A stretch of 11,450 nt of DNA from Bifidobacterium breve. GTDB taxonomy: Bacteria > Actinomycetota > Actinomycetes > S36-B12. The stretch covers positions 1 to 11,450 of the forward strand of contig CAMCYV010000030.1 of NCBI GenBank assembly GCA_945885645.1. The letters run 5' to 3'. The notes under the pieces were generated by a model, which was given only the letters and a program-made list of their open reading frames with translations, was not told where the DNA came from and did not search any database. Below are positions 1 through 6,602 of this stretch, in pieces. Both the position numbers and the translations under genes were made by a program. Numbering within the stretch: position 1 is the first letter of the stretch; every line of letters begins with the position of its first letter.

Positions 1-86
1 CGGTATTCAGTGAGTACTGCCGCATTGGATCCGCGGAAGTACTCAGCGATCTCGGCAACCGCGCTTACCTTTGTAGGTTTTGCCAT
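1..86 (-). CDS. rplJ: 50S ribosomal protein L10, N-terminal fragment (runs off the left edge)
   Basis: The minus strand from 86 reads MAKPTKVSAVAEIAEYFRGS followed by NAAVLTEY, which matches the N-terminus typical of bacterial L10, the protein that anchors L7/L12 dimers to the ribosomal stalk. The first ATG (86-84) is preceded by AAAGGAG a few bases upstream, which fixes the start. Only about 28 codons are present and the rest lies outside the window. Identity is supported further by the L10-leader-like RNA upstream and by rplK-rplA on the same strand to the right. rplL normally follows rplJ but cannot be seen here. Confidence 0.9.
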   Translation of the reverse strand, partial: MAKPTKVSAVAEIAEYFRGSNAAVLTEY

Positions 87-110
87 GTTGCTCCTTTCGG
101 TATACCCCAA

Positions 111-135
111 TAAGAAAACGCCCCGGCGCGAGGCG
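111..135 (-). terminator. candidate attenuator hairpin in the rplJ leader
   Basis: On the minus strand CGCCUC (135-130) can pair with GGGGCG (124-119) across a GCGCC loop, and the stem is followed at once by UUUUCUUA (118-111). This is the shape of an intrinsic terminator inside the leader, about 25 bases before the rplJ start. The upstream GC-rich stretch (CGCCUCGUG, 143-135) offers an alternative partner. An L10-controlled attenuator is possible, but a hairpin that only shapes translation is equally compatible. Confidence 0.45.
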
Positions 136-265
136 CACGAGGCGTGAGGTTGCAACCGAAGTTGAGCCTTACTATTCGTTCACCTGCGCGGGCCGCCCAC
201 TTAGTGGGACCTTCAACCGATTACTCCGTCAAGAGTTATCGGTGACCTGCGGTCTTTGGTGGTAA
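111..265 (-). promoter_or_regulatory. rplJ leader RNA (L10 leader type), autoregulatory 5' UTR
   Basis: The transcribed strand upstream of rplJ contains the two conserved-looking blocks of L10 leaders, AGACCGCAGGUC (255-244) and GCGCAGGUGA (190-181). They flank two clear hairpins. The first spans 216-243, pairing ACCGAU-A-ACUC with GAGU-A-AUCGGU. The second spans 196-208, CCCAC-UAA-GUGGG. In known systems free L10 (with L7/L12) binds such a leader and represses rplJ-rplL. Assignment is by motif recognition, not by a covariance-model search. The exact 5' end is not defined because no convincing rplJ promoter was seen between this element and the upstream terminator. Confidence 0.75.
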
Positions 266-327
266 AAACTTACCGAACCAGATTCAGAATCCCTACAGTG
301 GGTGGCCTAAATGTGGTTCAGGGTAAA

Positions 328-365
328 AATTTGTGGGGCCAACCCGAAGGTTGACCCCACAAATT
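328..365 (-). terminator. strong intrinsic terminator ending the hydrolase/liv block
   Basis: AATTTGTGGGG (328-338) pairs perfectly with CCCCACAAATT (355-365). After one C/A mismatch, CAACC (340-344) pairs with GGTTG (349-353) around a CGAA tetraloop. In the minus direction the stem runs into a T-rich tail (AAATTTTTACC). It lies just after the hydrolase stop codon and separates that gene from the rplJ leader, so rplJ probably has its own promoter. The A/T-rich flanks on both sides would let it work in both directions. Confidence 0.85.
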
Positions 366-378
366 ATGGAACTAGTTG

Positions 379-2112
379 CTAGCGAGCCGCAAGTGGATTC
401 TTGAGAGCCGCTGGCTCGTACAGGCGGTCGTTGTTTACACCCGGTGTGGCATAAACAAGACGCTTGGCGGCAATTACTTGCTTAGCCGTCTTTGCGTTCA
501 CCATTGCATTGAGGCCACGAACTGCACTCAGCGTTTGCTCTGGTGTGTAGACGCAGTGGCCAACACCGGAGTTACCCAAAGCAGCGATTGAGAGTGCTGC
601 ATCAGGTGCCTTGCCATTCGGTGCGAACTTGGTCCAGCCATCAACCGGTGGGATGGTGTAGAAGGCAGCACCCTTGAACAGGCCACGTGTCGTCTTGTCC
701 ATCTTGTCGTATGACGCCTTCATTGATGAGAAGAACTCACCCGTGTTACCCGCGGGAACCGCTGGGTCGTTGGCGGTCGTGATCATCAGTGTTGGAACGC
801 TGTAGACACCCTTTGGTGCGGGCAGTGCATTAACGATTGCCACAGCCTTTGGATTCGCGGCGAAACGCTTTGTTGCGTCACCCCGTGAAGCATCGAGTGT
901 TCCCAGCATCGTGTTCAACGGATCAGCGATAACTGTCGTTGCGTTCAGCACGTCGCCGAATTCACCACGCTGCTCTGGAGAGAGCAAATTGGTGTAGCTG
1001 GTTTGAACGTTGTCATTGAAGTTAGCGTTTTCCGTTGCGGCAAAACCACCGATGGTGCGAACCCGAGTTTCGAGTTCGTATCGACCGAGGATTCCCAGTG
1101 CAGCGGCTGTGCCGACATTCTGCAACATTGCTACTGCAGAACTAGACCCTGCCGACGACGGTGAATAGCCGCCACCGAGTGCAGCTAATGTTCCCAGTTG
1201 TGCAAATGCTGGGTTCACGGTCTGGCCGTCATAGACGTTGCTCACGGTGGGTAGCCCCGCCATGAGTCCACCAAGCAGGTTGACCTGAGCGGTTGGGAAG
1301 CCAACTGGCGACACTGGTGTGGTAGCCACGCCACCAAGAATCGTGAGGACAGTTCCCAGATCCGTGAGTGCTTCGACATAACCCGCGGGACCGGCTGAGT
1401 AGTTGGCCACCTTGAGCGTAGGCGCAATCATGCTCTTCCACGTGAAGAGCACGGTCATCGCAGCGCTGAAGGCCTGGAGGGGACCCTCAAGGGCACCACA
1501 CGAAGACAGTGAACCAGCGATCTTCTTGGGGTACTTCTCGGCGAGAGTCTGTGAAATCAAACCACCGAGTGAGTCACCCCAAACAAGGATCTTTTTGGCC
1601 TTAGGAACGGCGCCGGAATTGATCAAATTGATCATTGCCGCACCGGACTCAACGCCTTCTGCAGCAGCCCAACCTTGTCTGGCGTAACCCGTGCCAGCTA
1701 GGGCATAGCCCTGAGCCAGAAGGTTGGTAGCCACGGTATCTGTTGGTGCAACATCGGCCTTATTGGAACCGATGTAGGCAACATCGCTACCAAAAGCCGC
1801 TGTGAACGCAGGGTAGCTGATCTTGGAGTAGGAAGGGTTCGCCGCTAGACCAAGTGGTGTGGCCAGCGCTGCAGGAACCGGGGTTCCAAAGCGATAGCCG
1901 TGTGAGTACAACAACACTGTGCCATTGAAATTAGTTGGCATCTTGATGGTGTACGGGGAGGCCCCGAGAGAACCGGTAAGGGTTCCCTCGCAGGTGGCAC
2001 CCGCTGCGCAGGCTTCCGCCGCGCTTGCAGAAGAAACGACCGGAGCACCAAGAGTGATCAGGCTCGCTGCCGCTACTGCCGCTATACCGCGGCGCATAAA
2101 TGTGAATTTCAT
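379..2112 (-). CDS. secreted alpha/beta hydrolase (esterase/peptidase-like), substrate unknown
   Basis: The 577-residue product has an N-terminal signal peptide: a basic n-region with RR at residues 7-8, a hydrophobic Ala/Leu core, and a likely A-S-A cleavage site near residue 31. The mature part shows an HG motif (H71-G72) suited to an oxyanion hole, then a nucleophile elbow GDSLGG with Ser181. Plausible acid and base are Asp449 (TTANDP) and His519 (GVGHC). It is therefore an exported serine hydrolase of the alpha/beta fold. The region between about residues 215 and 430 is long and Ala/Gly-rich and may form a lid. ATG at 2112 is preferred because AAGGA lies 6 bases upstream. A GTG five codons earlier (2127) lacks a ribosome site. 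It follows the binding-protein gene by 28 bases on the same strand, which suggests cotranscription and a role in releasing the transported substrate. The substrate cannot be read from the sequence. Confidence 0.8.
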   Translation of the reverse strand: MKFTFMRRGIAAVAAASLITLGAPVVSSASAAEACAAGATCEGTLTGSLGASPYTIKMPTNFNGTVLLYSHGYRFGTPVPAALATPLGLAANPSYSKISYPAFTAAFGSDVAYIGSNKADVAPTDTVATNLLAQGYALAGTGYARQGWAAAEGVESGAAMINLINSGAVPKAKKILVWGDSLGGLISQTLAEKYPKKIAGSLSSCGALEGPLQAFSAAMTVLFTWKSMIAPTLKVANYSAGPAGYVEALTDLGTVLTILGGVATTPVSPVGFPTAQVNLLGGLMAGLPTVSNVYDGQTVNPAFAQLGTLAALGGGYSPSSAGSSSAVAMLQNVGTAAALGILGRYELETRVRTIGGFAATENANFNDNVQTSYTNLLSPEQRGEFGDVLNATTVIADPLNTMLGTLDASRGDATKRFAANPKAVAIVNALPAPKGVYSVPTLMITTANDPAVPAGNTGEFFSSMKASYDKMDKTTRGLFKGAAFYTIPPVDGWTKFAPNGKAPDAALSIAALGNSGVGHCVYTPEQTLSAVRGLNAMVNAKTAKQVIAAKRLVYATPGVNNDRLYEPAALKNPLAAR

Positions 2113-2140
2113 ATTTTTCCTTTTCACTTAAGTGCGCGTA

Positions 2141-3415
2141 TTAAGGCAGCAGCTTCTTGGTTGGGGGGGCTGGACGGAATGTGATCTTCTTCGCAGTCCC
2201 TGAAGAAGAACTTGTGGCAACCATGACGTAGTCGGTTAAACGCTCCGCGTCAGTGTTCGCGTTGTACTGGGCCATGTAGTAACCCGTAGCACCCTGATGG
2301 GACTTTGAGTTGATAATGAATGGCACAACAGCTGCTGAACGGAAGTTCTTTGACTGGGTTTGCATGGCATTAACCAAGCCCTCACGAGTGAGGTCCTTGC
2401 CAGCAGCCTTGAGGGCCTGCGCCAAAACATACGCCGTGTTGATTCCGTAGTAGGTGTAGAAGTTCCACTCCAAACCGTTAGCACTCGCAAGTGCCTTCAT
2501 CTGGCTGACGTAGGCATTACCCACATCCTGCGCGGGAACGATGAAGTTCGGGACATAAATTCCCTTCATCAATGCGCCTGTGCTTGCGCCAAGTGAACCC
2601 TTAAGGACGGAGGGATCGGTACCCACCGAAGTGATCATCCAGGTTGGGGCGAAGCCGGACCGAGCCGCAGTTCCGAGGAGCTGAGCGGTGGCCGAGGTCA
2701 CACCGAAGAAGACAACAAGCTCACAGCCGGCTGACTTCAACTTGGTGATCTGAGCTGAGAATGGTGCAACCTGCTGTCCCGAGAAGTAGGAAGTGGTTGT
2801 CTCGAACTTCGTGCCTGCGGCAGCGAAACCGACCTTGGCATTATCACCAAACTCGCCATCTTGGTAGAACAGGCACTTCTTCTTGGCATTGAGTGCTGGG
2901 TCATTGGCCATGTAGTAGCCCATGACTTTCGACTCCACGATGTAGGAAGGGAAGTATGGGAATGTCATCGGGTATTTCGTGGGATTGTCGAAACTGGCTC
3001 CACCGGTGTTAACGAAAATATCGGGGATGCCACGACGGTTGAGATCTTGGACCACGGCTGAATGCGTTGGGGTACCCAGCGCGCCGTACATGGCGAAAAT
3101 CTTGTCGCGGAGGATGAGTTGGCTAGTACCCTTCTTGGTGAGGGCGGGATTGTACTGATCATCGAATACACGAAGGTCAACTTTGCGTCCATTGATTCCA
3201 CCGTTGGCATTGACGTAGTCGAAATACGCCTTAGCAGCGACGGGAATGTCCTTATAGCCTGGAGCAGCTGGTCCAGTCAACGGAGTTGTGGTGCCAATAA
3301 CAATTTTGTTACTGGTAACACCTGGGTCGGCCGCCTGAGCGGGAATTGCTGTGGCAAATGCAAGCGCCGCAGCTGTGCCAAGAGCAACCGAGCCGGTTGC
3401 GAATTTGAATCTCAC
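2141..3415 (-). CDS. branched-chain amino acid-type (Liv) ABC transporter substrate-binding protein
   Basis: The 424-residue protein belongs to the periplasmic-binding-protein fold of LivJ/LivK and related amide or aromatic-acid binders. After the signal peptide it starts with NKIVIGTTTPLTGP, followed by the family-typical NGGINGRKVDLRVFDDQYNP near residues 71-90. The signal peptide ends AQA|AD near residue 28. There is no cysteine at the cleavage site (the only cysteines are C181 and C231), so it does not look like a lipoprotein, unlike most monoderm binding proteins. The C-terminus (409-424) carries five Lys/Arg and no acidic residue. The GTG start at 3415 has a strong GGAGGAG upstream. It sits 176 bases after livM, on the same strand, with a possible promoter of its own. 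Ligand class (amino acid, amide, aromatic acid) is not determined. Confidence 0.9.
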   Translation of the reverse strand: MRFKFATGSVALGTAAALAFATAIPAQAADPGVTSNKIVIGTTTPLTGPAAPGYKDIPVAAKAYFDYVNANGGINGRKVDLRVFDDQYNPALTKKGTSQLILRDKIFAMYGALGTPTHSAVVQDLNRRGIPDIFVNTGGASFDNPTKYPMTFPYFPSYIVESKVMGYYMANDPALNAKKKCLFYQDGEFGDNAKVGFAAAGTKFETTTSYFSGQQVAPFSAQITKLKSAGCELVVFFGVTSATAQLLGTAARSGFAPTWMITSVGTDPSVLKGSLGASTGALMKGIYVPNFIVPAQDVGNAYVSQMKALASANGLEWNFYTYYGINTAYVLAQALKAAGKDLTREGLVNAMQTQSKNFRSAAVVPFIINSKSHQGATGYYMAQYNANTDAERLTDYVMVATSSSSGTAKKITFRPAPPTKKLLP

Positions 3416-3494
3416 GAATTACTCCTCCAAGGATGGGCGTAAACAGACTCGTCTACCAAAAAGGTAAACGCTCTATGAATGCCGTGTGGCCTAA

Positions 3495-3523
3495 ACACTA
3501 ACTGCAGGGGTGTTCCCTTGCAA
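3495..3523 (-). promoter_or_regulatory. possible promoter for the binding-protein gene
   Basis: On the minus strand TTGCAA (3523-3518) is followed, after exactly 17 bases, by TAGTGT (3500-3495). This is a modest match to sigma-70-type -35 and -10 boxes. It lies about 80 bases before the GTG start of the binding-protein gene. The TTGCAA is embedded in the 10-bp palindrome CCTTGCAAGG (3516-3525), which could be an operator. Such a promoter would let the binding protein and hydrolase be made in excess of the transporter. Confidence 0.35.
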
Positions 3524-3574
3524 GGTTTTAGAAGAAATTTCTGTCAAAAATCACCTTAAACCGGACAGTCAAAC

Positions 3575-3590
3575 GCTTGCAATCGCGAGC
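3575..3590 (-). terminator. small hairpin directly after livM
   Basis: On the minus strand GCTCGC (3590-3585) pairs with GCAAGC (3580-3575), one pair being G-U, around a GATT loop. It starts two bases after the livM stop codon and is followed by GTTTGAC. The stem is short and the T-run weak, so it may only be a partial terminator or an mRNA-processing/stability hairpin between livM and the binding-protein gene. Confidence 0.3.
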
Positions 3591-3591
3591 A

Positions 3592-5019
3592 CTAACTTAA
3601 CGGTGAACGACTCTTGCCCCGTGACTTGTCGATCCACGATCGCACCGTCCCCGTGATGCCGCCCGGGGCCGCGAGAACAACGGCAACTACGAGGAGTCCG
3701 TAAAGCAGGTTGGGTGCGTTATTGGTGATCTGGTCGGGCCAACCACGATCCCCTGCAAGCCCATCGACCAATTCCGGTAACCACACAATGATTAGTGCGC
3801 CCAGAATCGCTCCGAGAAGTGAGGACCTACCGCCAAGAACAATTCCAACGAGCAGTGAGAGGGAAAGACCCAAACTAAATGCACCCGGGCCCACGAAACT
3901 CAGTATTTGGGCAAAAACTGCTCCCGCAAGAGCTGCAAATAGCGAACTGACAACAAATGCCGACACTTTTGAGCCCGATGGTGAGATTCCAACAACTGCT
4001 GCAGCAATCGGGTCGTCACGGACAGCTTTCCAGACCCGACCTTGTCGGCCACGAATCAAGTTCAGGGCAGCAAAGGCCACCAGACACGCAACGGCGATCG
4101 CCATGGATGCCTGCCAACGCTCAATGATGAATCCCGTATCAAATGAATCAGTAATGCCCGAGGGGTCTTGCCCTGGTTCAAGTCCTGCATCGACACTGGG
4201 GTCAACACTTGGTTCTACCGCTGGATCGGCGCTTTCGAGTCCTAAATCACCCCCATTAGAGAAATCATCGAGTGTGAGTAGGTCACCCTCGGTCAAGAGG
4301 TCTTCGGTTGCGGGTGTGGCGTTGGGGTCGGTGCTCGCGTCGACGCCCTGATCGAATTCAGAGAGGTCCAACTCGGCATATTGGTCTTCACCGGCTGCCG
4401 CTCCGGCATCTGACCCAGCATCTGAATTGGGATCTGATGTCTCAGCACCTGATTCAGCTCCACCAGCAATTTCAGAAGCCGCGTAACCACCCGCTGGATA
4501 GGGGACGGTAAGCATGAGACCGTTTTCCCCGCCCAGGAGTTCGGGGAATCTATTGGTTATTGCCGGTACACCGACGGCAAGGCCGAGTGTCAAACCGGCT
4601 AGGTATGGCCCCTTGAGTCGCGCCGCTAGGCCGCCAACAATGCCACCGATCAGGATTCCGCCCAGCCCGGCAAACACCATGGACCAGACGGCATTCCATT
4701 CCCAGCCAAAAATAGGGACGGTTTGCCAGTTCATCGAGGTCAGGGCGAAGACATAGCCACCAACCGCCATCAACGCGCCGTTTCCTAACGAAACTTGACC
4801 GGAAAACCCTACCAGGATTGTCATGCCAAACATCGCTGTGGCGTACATGGCAACTAACGCGAGATAGGAACTGTAGAGCGGGTCGATGTTGTTGTTAAGA
4901 AGTAATAGCAGCAGCCATACAACTCCAACAATTACCGCATGCCACACAATCCGATTGCCCGGAAATGTACGAAGTTTTTGAGCGTTGCTCATGTTTTTCA
5001 CATCTGTCAGATTGCTCAT
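3592..5019 (-). CDS. livM: Liv-type ABC transporter permease LivM with a large acidic insertion
   Basis: The 475-residue membrane protein shows LivM features: hydrophobic segments near residues 27-42, 50-72, 110-133 and 136-155, the QVSLGNGALMAVGGYV stretch (75-90), GGENGL (163-168), and the cytoplasmic coupling region GRQGRVWKAVRDDPIAAAVV (324-343). More membrane segments follow to about residue 455. LivM proteins are usually 300-350 residues. The excess comes from residues about 181-297, a low-complexity stretch rich in D, E, S, G, A and P with about 30 acidic and no basic residues. The stretch lies between GGENGL and the segment preceding the coupling loop, so it is predicted to face outside. 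The ATG start overlaps the livH stop by four bases (ATGA), with GAGGT upstream. It should pair with LivH to form the channel. Confidence 0.92.
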   Translation of the reverse strand: MSNLTDVKNMSNAQKLRTFPGNRIVWHAVIVGVVWLLLLLLNNNIDPLYSSYLALVAMYATAMFGMTILVGFSGQVSLGNGALMAVGGYVFALTSMNWQTVPIFGWEWNAVWSMVFAGLGGILIGGIVGGLAARLKGPYLAGLTLGLAVGVPAITNRFPELLGGENGLMLTVPYPAGGYAASEIAGGAESGAETSDPNSDAGSDAGAAAGEDQYAELDLSEFDQGVDASTDPNATPATEDLLTEGDLLTLDDFSNGGDLGLESADPAVEPSVDPSVDAGLEPGQDPSGITDSFDTGFIIERWQASMAIAVACLVAFAALNLIRGRQGRVWKAVRDDPIAAAVVGISPSGSKVSAFVVSSLFAALAGAVFAQILSFVGPGAFSLGLSLSLLVGIVLGGRSSLLGAILGALIIVWLPELVDGLAGDRGWPDQITNNAPNLLYGLLVVAVVLAAPGGITGTVRSWIDKSRGKSRSPLS

Positions 5020-5894
5020 ACAGACCTCGATCCGTGGTGGCTAAAGACGCCATCAGGTTTGAGTAAGAGGTTCAGTGCGAGTAAAACAAGGGCAACCACG
5101 GGGGCGTTGCTTGCATCGGTGTAACCGGAAACCAACGAGATCACTAAACCGGTTCCAATGCCAAACGTCACTGCACCGACTAGTGAGTCCAATCCACCAA
5201 TAACGGCCGCGGTGAATGCAAACACCAGCAGAATGTCGAAACTGTTCGGGGAAATTGTTGAAACCGGTGCGATAAGAACGCCACCGACCGCGCCCGTTGC
5301 CCCAGCAATTGCCCAACCTGTGATCAGCATTCGGTTCACTCGAACACCTGAAAGCCGGGCAACTTCGGGATTGAAAGCAGATGCTCGCATCGAAAGGCCC
5401 AAGGAAGTTTTCGTGAATAACAAAGTGAGCCCAATGACAAGTGCTGCGGTCACTACCCACACCAAAATGTCATAAAGGGAGACTGGCCAGATCCGACCGG
5501 CGAATTCGAGCCCTGCATTGGACACGGGTGGAATAAACCCTTCAGGGTCTCCGCCCCAGACCATGCCGGCTCCCGCTTGAAGCGCAATGAGCACACCGAA
5601 TGTTGCGATGATCGCGCCCGTTGTATCGCTGTTCTTTACCGGGCGAATGACCAGGAAGAAAACAACGATGCCAAGAATGAGTCCGGCTCCCATTGCGACA
5701 GCAAGTGCCAGCAGCCAATTTCCCGTCGATTGCTGAACAGTCAGCGCGATGTAAGTCGTAAACATTGCTTGACCAACTTGGGCAAAGTTGACCATTCGAG
5801 TTGATCGCCACACCATTACTAGAGCCAGGGCCATCAGTGCAATCACAGCACCGTTGCTGAATCCCCCGAGTAGGAAATCGATGAAATTGGTCAT
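5016..5894 (-). CDS. livH: Liv-type ABC transporter permease LivH
   Basis: The 292-residue protein has the usual LivH length and is almost wholly hydrophobic. It has the N-terminal permease signature around FLLGGFSNGAVIALMALALV and the family-typical NFAQVGQ (36-42). The cytoplasmic coupling motif MRASAFNPEVARLSGVRVNR (169-188) is the site where the ATPases dock. The C-terminal half has VIGGLDSLVGAVTFGIGTGL (231-250). It forms the membrane pore together with LivM. The ATG at 5894 lies three bases after the livF stop codon, so translational coupling is likely. A clear ribosome site is lacking apart from GGGG about ten bases upstream. Confidence 0.93.
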   Translation of the reverse strand: MTNFIDFLLGGFSNGAVIALMALALVMVWRSTRMVNFAQVGQAMFTTYIALTVQQSTGNWLLALAVAMGAGLILGIVVFFLVIRPVKNSDTTGAIIATFGVLIALQAGAGMVWGGDPEGFIPPVSNAGLEFAGRIWPVSLYDILVWVVTAALVIGLTLLFTKTSLGLSMRASAFNPEVARLSGVRVNRMLITGWAIAGATGAVGGVLIAPVSTISPNSFDILLVFAFTAAVIGGLDSLVGAVTFGIGTGLVISLVSGYTDASNAPVVALVLLALNLLLKPDGVFSHHGSRSV

Positions 5895-5897
5895 GAC

Positions 5898-6602
5898 TCA
5901 GTACCCCAAATATGCATGTCGAAGTTCCTCATCCGATGCGATTTCGGCCGCCGGGCCGGACTTAACAACTTCACCCAGGTTGAGGACCACACCCGAGCGG
6001 GCAATCCGAAGCGCGACAGTGGCATTTTGCTCCACGAGAAGTACAGCCAATCCGCTATCCCACGCCATCCGCGCAACAAGTTCAAGGATTTGGGTAACGA
6101 TCAATGGGGCCAAGCCGAGCGATGGCTCGTCTAGCAGGAGAACTTGCGGACCCGTCATCAATGCGCGGCCGATTGCCAACTGTTGCCGCTCCCCGCCGCT
6201 AAGCGTGTCCGCACGCATGCTCTTTCGTTCACTGAGTACCGGGAAGAGCGTGTAAACGCGTGAGAGTGAAGCGTTGCGCTGGGCATGGGAACGCCACATT
6301 CCGCCCAGTTTGAGGTTGTCCTCAACTGTCAGTTCCGGAATCGTTGACCGCCCCTCCGGAACAAGAGCGATACCCATCCGCACGATGTCTTCGGGCTTGC
6401 GCCCGCTAATAACTTCACCGTTGAAGGTGACCTGACCAGATTGGGGCTTCTCCAGCCCGGCCAGTGTTCGCATCAAGGTCGACTTACCCGCTCCATTAGC
6501 ACCGATCACTGCGGTGACACTGCCGTGCGGCACCTCAATTGATACGTCTTTCAGTGCTTGCACCGCACCGTAACTTACGGAGAGGTTCTCAATGAGCAAC
6601 AT
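5898..6602 (-). CDS. livF: Liv-type ABC transporter ATP-binding protein LivF
   Basis: The 234-residue ATPase carries Walker A GANGAGKST (34-42), the ABC signature LSGGE (134-138), Walker B LLLDEP (155-160) with the LivF-typical continuation SLGLAP, and the VPEGR segment (81-85) that identifies LivF rather than LivG. The switch region reads VEQN, with no histidine, as is common in LivF. The length is normal. The ATG overlaps the livG stop by one base (TGATG), and GAGG inside the end of livG serves as ribosome site. It should form the nucleotide-binding heterodimer with LivG and power import through LivH/LivM. Confidence 0.95.
   Translation of the reverse strand: MLLIENLSVSYGAVQALKDVSIEVPHGSVTAVIGANGAGKSTLMRTLAGLEKPQSGQVTFNGEVISGRKPEDIVRMGIALVPEGRSTIPELTVEDNLKLGGMWRSHAQRNASLSRVYTLFPVLSERKSMRADTLSGGERQQLAIGRALMTGPQVLLLDEPSLGLAPLIVTQILELVARMAWDSGLAVLLVEQNATVALRIARSGVVLNLGEVVKSGPAAEIASDEELRHAYLGY

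Noticed and set aside
2113..2127. GTG at 2127 as the hydrolase start
   Set aside because: No ribosome site precedes it; the AAGGA of the next ATG lies within these codons.
3542..3547. TTGACA as the main -35 box for the binding-protein gene
   Set aside because: The hexamer is perfect, but no acceptable -10 box lies 16-18 bases downstream.
3710..4351. 213-codon plus-strand open frame
   Set aside because: It lies wholly antisense to livM, has no ribosome site or recognisable family, and its Ser/Pro/Arg-rich composition is what the antisense of the acidic insertion would give.
4129..4479. LivM insertion explained as a frameshift or intein
   Set aside because: The reading frame is continuous, both flanks keep LivM motifs in the same frame, and there are no intein splice-junction residues (no Cys, and no His-Asn at the downstream end).
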